Of a stretch of DNA of 7,317 nucleotides, positions 1 to 5,362 are shown one piece after another. Made by a program: the position numbers and the translations under genes. The notes beneath the pieces were generated by a model. It was not told the origin of the DNA, did no database searches, and was given only the letters and a program-made list of their open reading frames with translations. Position 1 is the stretch's first letter. Each line of letters begins with the position of its first letter. Location of the stretch: NCBI GenBank assembly GCA_026398835.1, contig JAPLSD010000419.1, forward strand, positions 1 to 7,317, given 5' to 3'. The DNA comes from Pseudomonas sp. GTDB taxonomy: Bacteria > Pseudomonadota > Gammaproteobacteria > Pseudomonadales > Pseudomonadaceae.

Positions 1-234
1 CAAATTCGTCAGTGGGTCCCGTCCAAGGAATTCAAAGTCCTGGGCACCGACGGTTTCGGCCGCAGTGACAGCCGCAAGAAGCTGCGTCACTTCTTCGAAG
101 TCGACCGTCATTTCGTGGTGTTGGCAGCCCTGGAAGCCTTGGCTGACCGTGGTGATATCGAACCTAAAGTGGTGGCTGAAGCCATCGCCAAGTTCGGTAT
201 CAACCCGGAAAAACGCAACCCACTGGACTGCTGA
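1..234 (+). CDS. aceE: Pyruvate dehydrogenase E1 component, C-terminal end (partial)
   Basis: This is the last 77 codons and TGA stop of a homodimeric-type pyruvate dehydrogenase E1, the thiamine-diphosphate enzyme that decarboxylates pyruvate and transfers the acetyl group to the lipoyl arms of E2. The frame is open from the first base of the window. It reads QIRQWVPSKEFKVLGTDGFG at the left edge and ends with FGINPEKRNPLDC. The segment VLGTDGFGRSDSRKKLRHFFEVD is typical of the C-terminal transketolase-like domain of AceE. The 5' part, with the cofactor-binding domains, lies outside the window. The stop codon overlaps the aceF ribosome binding site and aceF begins 11 bases later, so the two are co-transcribed. 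Identification is confident from the motif and the neighbour. Confidence 0.95.
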   Translation, partial: QIRQWVPSKEFKVLGTDGFGRSDSRKKLRHFFEVDRHFVVLAALEALADRGDIEPKVVAEAIAKFGINPEKRNPLDC

Positions 235-238
235 GGAG
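233..238 (+). promoter_or_regulatory. aceF ribosome binding site
   Basis: GAGGAG sits 7 bases before the GTG at 246 and overlaps the aceE stop codon. It fixes the non-ATG start of aceF and suggests translation passes from aceE to aceF. Confidence 0.85.
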
Positions 239-245
239 ATTTTCT

Positions 246-2207
246 GTGAGCGAACTCATTCGCGTACCTGACATCGGCAGCGGTGAAGGTGAAGTAATTG
301 AACTGATGGTCAAGGTCGGCGATCGCATCGAAGCCGACCAGAGCATCCTGACGCTTGAGTCGGACAAGGCGAGCATGGAGATTCCTGCTCCCAAGACCGG
401 TATCGTCAAAAGCCTGAAAGTGAAACTCGGCGATCGCCTGAAAGAAGGCGACGAGCTGCTGGAGCTGGAAGTCGAGGGTGCCGCCGCTGCGGCGCCAGCG
501 GCGGCTGCGCCTGCTGCCAAGGCCGAAGCAAAACCGGCTGCCGCCCCTGCTCCTGCAGCGGCTGCGCCGGCTGCTGCTCCAGCGGCTGCAACCACTCAGC
601 AAGTGCACGTGCCGGACATCGGTTCGTCGGGCAAGGCCCAGATCATCGAGATCCAGGTCAAGGTCGGTGACACCGTCGCGGCTGATCAATCGCTGATCAC
701 CCTCGAATCCGACAAGGCCAGCATGGAAATCCCTTCGCCCGCCGCTGGCGTGGTCGAAAGCATCAGCGTCAAGCTCAACGACGAAGTCGGCACTGGCGAC
801 CTGATTCTGGCCCTGAAAGTGGCGGGTGCTGCGGCACCGGCTGCTGCCGCGCCAGCTCAGGCTGCTGCGCCGGCCGCCGCTGCTCCAGCGCCAGCCGCTG
901 CGGCCCCGGCTGCACCGGTCGCTGACAGCGTTCAGGACATTCACGTCCCGGACATCGGCTCGTCGGGCAAGGCCAAAATCATCGAAGTTCTGGTCAAGGC
1001 CGGCGACACCGTTGAAGCCGATCAGTCGTTGATCACCCTGGAATCCGACAAGGCCAGCATGGAAATTCCATCGCCAGCCGCTGGCGTGGTGGAAAGCATT
1101 TCCATCAAGCTGGACGACGAAGTCGGTACCGGCGACCTGATCCTCAAGCTGAAAGTCAAAGGTGTAGCTGCAGCTGCTGCCCCTGCCCCAGCCGCAGCGC
1201 CTGCTGCTGCCAAGGCTGAGGCCGCCCCTGTGGCCGCAGCTCCGGCACCTGCTGCTGCTCCTGCTGCTGCACCAGCCAAGCAAGGCGCCAAGGTTCACGC
1301 AGGTCCTGCGGTGCGCCAACTGGCCCGTGAGTTCGGCGTCGAGCTGAGCGCGGTCAGCCCAAGCGGCCCGCACGGCCGTGTGCTGAAAGAAGACGTGCAG
1401 GTTTACGTCAAAGCCATGATGCAGAAGGCCAAGGAAGCACCGGCCGCTGCTGCCGGCGTAACTGGCGGCGCGGGCATCCCGCCGATTCCAGTCGTGGACT
1501 TCAGCCGTTTCGGCGAAATCGAAGAAGTGCCGATGACTCGCCTGATGCAAATCGGCGCGTCGAGCCTGCATCGCAGCTGGCTGAACATTCCACACGTGAC
1601 CCAGTTTGACCAGGCTGATATCACCGAGCTGGAAGCGTTCCGTGTTGCTCAGAAAGCCGTCGCAGAAAAGGCCGGCGTCAAGCTGACCGTACTGCCGCTG
1701 CTGCTCAAGTCCTGCGCGCATTTGCTCAAGGAACTGCCGGACTTCAATAGTTCGCTGGCTCCAAGCGGCAAAGCGATCATCCGCAAGAAATACGTCAACA
1801 TCGGCTTCGCCGTCGACACTCCAGATGGCCTGCTGGTACCGGTTATCAAGGACGTCGACAAGAAGAGCTTGCTGCAACTGGCTGCCGAAGCCGCCGTACT
1901 GGCGGAAAAAGCCCGGACCAAGAAGCTCACGGCTGATGACATGCAGGGCGCCTGCTTCACCATTTCCAGCCTCGGCCACATTGGCGGCACCGGCTTCACG
2001 CCGATCGTCAACGCGCCGGAAGTGGCGATCCTCGGTGTTTCCAAGGCAACCATCCAGCCAGTCTGGGACGGTAAAGCCTTCCAGCCGAAACTGATGCTGC
2101 CACTGTCGCTGTCCTACGATCACCGTGTGATCAACGGCGCCGCTGCTGCACGCTTCACCAAGCGTCTGAGCGATCTGCTGGCGGACATCCGCACTATCCT
2201 GCTGTAA
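246..2207 (+). CDS. aceF: Dihydrolipoyllysine-residue acetyltransferase, PDH E2, three lipoyl domains
   Basis: E2 forms the core of the pyruvate dehydrogenase complex and moves acetyl groups from its lipoyl arms to CoA. The GTG start gives 653 residues beginning MSELIRVPDIG. Three lipoyl domains lie at about residues 2-78, 120-194 and 232-306, each with an ESDKAS motif whose lysine is lipoylated (K41, K157, K269). Ala/Pro-rich flexible linkers follow each. A peripheral subunit-binding domain is at about 349-388 (HAGPAVRQLAREFGV, then SGPHGRVLKEDV). The catalytic domain runs from about 415 to 653 and ends in the DHRVINGA motif. H626, N630 and S574 occupy the spacing known for the catalytic His, Asn and Ser of Azotobacter vinelandii E2. 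The length matches three-lipoyl E2s such as those of E. coli (about 630) and A. vinelandii (about 638), and exceeds the two-lipoyl P. aeruginosa protein. Lipoyl domains 2 and 3 are near duplicates. It is the second gene of the aceEF operon. Confidence 0.97.
   Translation: MSELIRVPDIGSGEGEVIELMVKVGDRIEADQSILTLESDKASMEIPAPKTGIVKSLKVKLGDRLKEGDELLELEVEGAAAAAPAAAAPAAKAEAKPAAAPAPAAAAPAAAPAAATTQQVHVPDIGSSGKAQIIEIQVKVGDTVAADQSLITLESDKASMEIPSPAAGVVESISVKLNDEVGTGDLILALKVAGAAAPAAAAPAQAAAPAAAAPAPAAAAPAAPVADSVQDIHVPDIGSSGKAKIIEVLVKAGDTVEADQSLITLESDKASMEIPSPAAGVVESISIKLDDEVGTGDLILKLKVKGVAAAAAPAPAAAPAAAKAEAAPVAAAPAPAAAPAAAPAKQGAKVHAGPAVRQLAREFGVELSAVSPSGPHGRVLKEDVQVYVKAMMQKAKEAPAAAAGVTGGAGIPPIPVVDFSRFGEIEEVPMTRLMQIGASSLHRSWLNIPHVTQFDQADITELEAFRVAQKAVAEKAGVKLTVLPLLLKSCAHLLKELPDFNSSLAPSGKAIIRKKYVNIGFAVDTPDGLLVPVIKDVDKKSLLQLAAEAAVLAEKARTKKLTADDMQGACFTISSLGHIGGTGFTPIVNAPEVAILGVSKATIQPVWDGKAFQPKLMLPLSLSYDHRVINGAAAARFTKRLSDLLADIRTILL
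480..596 (+). repeat. Ala/Pro-rich linker 1 of AceF (low-complexity)
   Basis: Residues 79-117 are almost only Ala and Pro with a few Lys and Glu, encoded by GCN/CCN runs. This is the flexible linker between lipoyl domains 1 and 2, a swinging-arm element of E2 enzymes. The GC-rich simple-sequence character makes it prone to length change. Confidence 0.85.
603..827 (+). repeat. Lipoyl-domain repeat, copy A (domain 2 of AceF)
   Basis: Encodes residues 120-194. By hand alignment it matches the segment at 939-1163 (residues 232-306) at 65 of 75 amino acids, including an unbroken run of 29 identical residues (146-174 against 258-286). The DNA is also strongly similar, with differences mostly at third positions. 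Domain 1 is clearly more divergent from both. Confidence 0.85.
828..917 (+). repeat. Ala/Pro-rich linker 2 of AceF (low-complexity)
   Basis: Residues 195-224 are Ala/Pro with single Gln residues, encoded by GCN/CCN runs; flexible linker between lipoyl domains 2 and 3. Confidence 0.85.
939..1163 (+). repeat. Lipoyl-domain repeat, copy B (domain 3 of AceF)
   Basis: Encodes residues 232-306, the near-duplicate partner of the segment at 603-827. The period between the copies is 336 bases (112 residues), one lipoyl domain plus one linker, as expected from an in-frame tandem duplication of that unit or from later gene conversion. Confidence 0.85.
1164..1283 (+). repeat. Ala/Pro-rich linker 3 of AceF (low-complexity)
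   Basis: Residues 307-346 are Ala/Pro-rich with a KAEA break that resembles one in linker 1. It joins lipoyl domain 3 to the peripheral subunit-binding domain. Confidence 0.85.
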
Positions 2208-2209
2208 GA

Positions 2210-2266
2210 CCGGCCGTGCTCCAGACATCATGGGGTGGTTCGCGATTCCAGGTCCATGTCGGCCGG
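2210..2266. other. Imperfect inverted repeat after the aceF stop
   Basis: CCGGCC at 2210-2215 can pair with GGCCGG at 2261-2266. Directly inside on the right, CCA and TGTC (2254-2260) can pair with GACA and TGG (2224-2227 and 2231-2233), leaving an 8-base and a 3-base bulge on the left arm and a 20-base loop. It begins two bases after the aceF stop, in the 129-base gap between convergent genes. It could be a transcript-end or stabilising structure, but no T-run follows on either strand, so a standard intrinsic terminator is not supported. Confidence 0.3.
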
Positions 2267-2336
2267 CCACGCATTGGGGTCATGCACTAACACCTCTCCT
2301 GGCTGAGGTCTCAGTCGTCACAATTCACACAGCGGA

Positions 2337-3584
2337 TCACTCCTTCGGCTTCCACGGCATGCCGTTTTCGTCGGTGGCGAGGAAGGCGTCCAGGGCACGG
2401 CGGTTGGCGGCTGCTTCTTCAGGGGTGGGGCCGAAGATGGGGTAAGTCGGTTCGGGCCGTCGCGGGGCGACGGCGCCGTAGCGCATGCGCACTGAACTGA
2501 CGATGGCGTCCCATACGGCCGTGGCTTCGTAGTCGGTCAGCGAGGGATTGACCGGTTCAGGTGCGGGAGGTTGTTGCCAGAGGGGCAGTTGATGGGGTTT
2601 GGGGACGAAGTTGGGTAGAGTCCAGCGCACCAGATCTTCGGGTTCGTCGGGGTCGAAGGCCTCGCCTGTCATACCGCCCGCCGCCATGCGTATGTTCAGG
2701 GAGGGGCTGCTGAACGACGGATTGTCGCGGTAGTTTTCGGCCAGGAACAGAAGTTGGCGGTGCGTCTCGTCACTAAAGCCAATCAAAAACTCTTCAGCTT
2801 GCATGCCTGCCAGGGTCGTGGAACCCGCGCGTAGCTTGTCGTAGTCGTTAGCCAGGAAGATCTCGGTATCCTCTTTGGTGCGGGCCAGCAGTCGCTGCGT
2901 TTCGCCCGGCGAGAGGGCGTTGACATAGATTTCCATCCTCAAGTCCGAGGCGGGAGGGCCGAAGTAGAAGGTGGCGATTTCCTGGTCGTGGTCGCTCCTG
3001 ATAACGATGGGCCCCAGGGCAAACCCTGGGCCGGCGTTTTGCGGCGTGACCTTGAAGATTTGCGTGGCCAGTTTTTTCAGGCGGGACTCGACGGGGGCGA
3101 TGACGCCGTTGTAGGAGTCAGCCTTGAGCAGGACATAGACGTCATCGACCAGCAGGTGTAGTTCATGGACGAAAGTCTGCGGTCGCAGCATGCTTTTATA
3201 ATACTGTAATAACTTGTTTCGTTGCCCCAAAGCCTGGGCCGACACCAGCATGGGTATATTTGATTTTTCGTAGTTCTTGACCGCTGCGATTCGCGCCGCC
3301 CGCTCGTCCAGTGCGGCCTCGAATCGTTGCGGAGTCACGCCTTCGCCCAGCACCTGAACCTCGACGGTCGCATGATCGGCGCCCAGGCCGTAGTACAGGA
3401 TGACGTCACCAGTGTTGTTATCCCAGGTCGAGGGCAGATCGATCAAGCCCCGCCCTAGGGCCCAGGTGCGCATTTTCGTGGTTTGTTCGTTCACGGTTCG
3501 GGTCTCCAGTTCGGTGGGGGTGTGGGTGCAACCGGTCAGGGACCAGAGCAGCAGGCACAGCACGAAGGCGGTCAGTCGTGACAT
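2337..3584 (-). CDS. T6SS phospholipase immunity lipoprotein, Tli4-like
   Basis: A 415-residue protein with a lipoprotein signal: a hydrophobic stretch at residues 5-17 and the lipobox LTGC with Cys19 as the lipidated residue. Thr20 follows, not Asp, so sorting to the outer membrane, facing the periplasm, is expected. The mature part resembles the Tli4 immunity family in two places. Near the N-terminus is RTWALGRGLIDLP (residues 39-51). Towards the C-terminus, AVWDAIVSSVRMRYGAV (356-372) fits the family's recurrent pattern of WD followed by S-[IV]-R-[LM]-R. A Pro-rich charged tail follows to residue 415. Its start overlaps the lipase gene's end by 13 bases, with AGGAAG five bases before the ATG. 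The order vgrG, lipase, lipoprotein matches P. aeruginosa PA1511-PA1510-PA1509. The inferred role is to bind the cognate lipase in the periplasm and protect kin. A pocket of rare codons lies at residues 106-130. Confidence 0.8.
   Translation of the reverse strand: MSRLTAFVLCLLLWSLTGCTHTPTELETRTVNEQTTKMRTWALGRGLIDLPSTWDNNTGDVILYYGLGADHATVEVQVLGEGVTPQRFEAALDERAARIAAVKNYEKSNIPMLVSAQALGQRNKLLQYYKSMLRPQTFVHELHLLVDDVYVLLKADSYNGVIAPVESRLKKLATQIFKVTPQNAGPGFALGPIVIRSDHDQEIATFYFGPPASDLRMEIYVNALSPGETQRLLARTKEDTEIFLANDYDKLRAGSTTLAGMQAEEFLIGFSDETHRQLLFLAENYRDNPSFSSPSLNIRMAAGGMTGEAFDPDEPEDLVRWTLPNFVPKPHQLPLWQQPPAPEPVNPSLTDYEATAVWDAIVSSVRMRYGAVAPRRPEPTYPIFGPTPEEAAANRRALDAFLATDENGMPWKPKE
3572..3584 (-). other. 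Lipase/immunity 13-base gene overlap
   Basis: The immunity ATG (3584-3582) lies 13 bases before the end of the lipase stop codon (3574-3572), in a different frame. Toxin and antidote translation are therefore linked. Confidence 0.85.
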
Positions 3585-5362
3585 AGGGGCTTCCTGGCTT
3601 GCGCCGCAATCTTGACCAATGAGTAGAGTGTGAAGTGCTGGGTCAAGGGGTGAGCGTAGGACGCCTCATGGTCGAAGCCGGGGGCGTTGATCTGCTGACG
3701 GATCTCAGCATTGCGGGCGTGCCTTGCCGGTGCACTGCCCGAACTGACCGGCACGGTGCCGTCGCCTGCGCCGTCCTGCATCAGGCAGCGCAGCTCCCAA
3801 TGGCTGGTCTCGATCTCTTTGATCGGCGCATCGGGGTCGCCAGGTAACGGCTTAAGCCCTTGGCGCTGGCCGCCGACATACAGCGGGTTACGGCCGTCAT
3901 CTCGCACCTGGTGCATTTCCATCTCGGACACTGCGAACGCATCGGGAGGCGTGCCATTGGGACCGTTAAAACGGCTGCCGCGCCGCATTTGCCAGGTGAT
4001 GGTTTCGAAGCTGGGATGATTAGTGTCGGCGCCGTAGTACACGTAGGTGTGCGGGTGGTACGAACCAATGAGACGATCATGAAAGTCTTTGGCTTCCAAT
4101 ATGTTGTCTGCGAAGGTCTCCCACGTGATCGCTTCTCCGCCTTTCGGGGCCAGCCACTCCTCACGCACCAGCCCCCACCAGCGGTCCCGACGCAGGTAAA
4201 TTTCCTCATAAGGATCATGCATCGGCTGGCGAGGCATGGCCGGGACGCCCTTGTCGTCCATCAGCCGCAACCAGCCCGGCGCATAGTCTTGGGTGGGCAG
4301 CAGTTGCAGGGCGCCGGGGGCCTGGGCGAACACAGCCGTCACCTCCTTGCCGGTGGGGCCGATGACCGCTCCGGCAACGGGGTCTTCGTCACGCATGCCG
4401 ACCTTGCAGCGCCGGTAGGCCACTGGGGCGCCGGTGGCGGGCATCACCCCATGAACGATGCCGGCGATCTTGGCGCCCATGCCCGGCAGTTGCGCGCAAC
4501 GACGCGCCACCAACCCGCCCATGGAATGGGTCACCAGAATGACCTGCTGGCAAGTGGGCCCGTACTGGCGGATTAATTCATCAATACGCTCGGCCAGCCG
4601 TTGCGCAGCGTTGTCGTTAGAGTCCAGCCAGTTGTAGCCGCAGGCATGCACGGGCATGCGATAGCCGGCACGGGCCAATAGCTCATCGGAGAGGATCGGC
4701 GGCAGTTCGCTGACCAGCTTGGCGCCCAGTGCCGGCATCGGGATGGAAATTCCGGGTTTGAGCCGGGCGGTTGGCATCGGGCCGGTGCCGACCACAGGGC
4801 TGTGCAGATGCTCAGGCGCTACCTGAAATTGCGGCCACTGGTGGGGCAGGTAGGCACTGTTCAAGGCCTCTTCCAGCCAGAGCAGTACGTTGTGATAGCT
4901 GGTTTCACTGACCTCGCCCCAGCCTCGCTCACGGTAGCGTTTAACCAGGGCCTCTTCCAGCTGTTTACCCGTCAGCCCAGCAAGCGCGGTGACCGAGCCG
5001 GCGGAGCGTTTGGGCACCGCCCCTTTGTCATCGACTTCTACGCGACCAGGGTGCAATTTCTTTTGCCGTACGCCGGCCGACTTGCCCATCCAGTTGGTGG
5101 CCAGCCAGATGTTCTTGCCGAACAGCCCGGCATCGAGGCGCCAGACGGGGGCGCTGTCCAAGCTTCGTTTCTTGGGAACAGACTTAAGATTGGACCCCAT
5201 GATCCCCGGCACAAAAATCACCGGCAAGATGCTGTCCGGCGGCAGCACGCACTGCACCGGGTCGGTAAGTGTGCTGGGCGACAGGATCCAGGTATGCACG
5301 GGCCGGCCCTGGGCGTTGTAACTCATGGGGGCGACACGTGGCGTCTGGCGATTATCGGTCAT
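3572..5362 (-). CDS. T6SS phospholipase effector, Tle4/TplE-like alpha/beta hydrolase
   Basis: A 596-residue lipase-type protein starting MTDNRQTPRVAPMSYNAQGR. This ATG is preferred over one 18 codons upstream because AAGGAG stands six bases before it. No signal peptide or membrane segment is seen, as expected for a T6SS cargo. VIFVPGIMGSNL (residues 48-59) is the PGAP1/LCAT-like first strand and oxyanion region. VILVTHSMGGLVARR (274-288) is the nucleophile elbow, with Ser280 the likely nucleophile and Thr278 where GxSxG has Gly. GDGTVPVSSG (533-542) likely carries the acid Asp534, and GFDHEAS (562-568) the His565. The 250 residues between nucleophile and acid are much longer than in a minimal lipase and may form a lid. 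Gene order and the PGAP1-like character fit Tle4/TplE (PA1510), which attacks phospholipids. It overlaps vgrG by 11 bases and the immunity gene by 13. The family number is less certain than the lipase assignment; Tle3-like is an alternative. Confidence 0.82.
   Translation of the reverse strand: MTDNRQTPRVAPMSYNAQGRPVHTWILSPSTLTDPVQCVLPPDSILPVIFVPGIMGSNLKSVPKKRSLDSAPVWRLDAGLFGKNIWLATNWMGKSAGVRQKKLHPGRVEVDDKGAVPKRSAGSVTALAGLTGKQLEEALVKRYRERGWGEVSETSYHNVLLWLEEALNSAYLPHQWPQFQVAPEHLHSPVVGTGPMPTARLKPGISIPMPALGAKLVSELPPILSDELLARAGYRMPVHACGYNWLDSNDNAAQRLAERIDELIRQYGPTCQQVILVTHSMGGLVARRCAQLPGMGAKIAGIVHGVMPATGAPVAYRRCKVGMRDEDPVAGAVIGPTGKEVTAVFAQAPGALQLLPTQDYAPGWLRLMDDKGVPAMPRQPMHDPYEEIYLRRDRWWGLVREEWLAPKGGEAITWETFADNILEAKDFHDRLIGSYHPHTYVYYGADTNHPSFETITWQMRRGSRFNGPNGTPPDAFAVSEMEMHQVRDDGRNPLYVGGQRQGLKPLPGDPDAPIKEIETSHWELRCLMQDGAGDGTVPVSSGSAPARHARNAEIRQQINAPGFDHEASYAHPLTQHFTLYSLVKIAAQARKPLCHD
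3590..3595 (-). promoter_or_regulatory. Ribosome binding site of the immunity lipoprotein gene
   Basis: On the - strand AGGAAG lies five bases before the ATG at 3584, inside the last codons of the lipase gene. It supports this start and coupled translation. Confidence 0.7.
5352..5362 (-). other. vgrG/lipase 11-base gene overlap
   Basis: The sequence ATGACCGATAA on the - strand contains the lipase ATG at one end and the vgrG TAA at the other, in different frames. This favours re-initiation by the same ribosomes and matched amounts of spike and cargo. Confidence 0.85.

Noticed and set aside
480..1283. Repeated GC-rich segments in aceF as a possible CRISPR-like or satellite array.
   Set aside because: They are in-frame Ala/Pro linkers between lipoyl domains, a known property of E2 proteins, with no constant repeat-spacer pattern.
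108..2270. A 720-codon open frame on the - strand opposite aceF.
   Set aside because: It is the exact antisense of a gene with clear AceF domains; its His/Arg/Ser/Gly-rich, low-complexity composition is what the complement of GC-rich Ala/Pro codons gives. No ribosome binding site or known fold is seen.
2303..2314. Short palindrome CTGAG-GT-CTCAG as a possible terminator.
   Set aside because: The loop would be two bases, the stem is short and no T-run follows on either strand.
3197..3202. A perfect TATAAT on the + strand inside the immunity gene.
   Set aside because: No TTGACA-like box lies 16-18 bases upstream and no TG extension is present. The hexamer is explained by the Tyr-Tyr-Lys codons of the gene on the other strand.
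3860..4576. A 238-codon + strand open frame opposite the lipase gene.
   Set aside because: It is antisense to the lipase, including its nucleophile region; its composition is that of a complementary-strand artefact.
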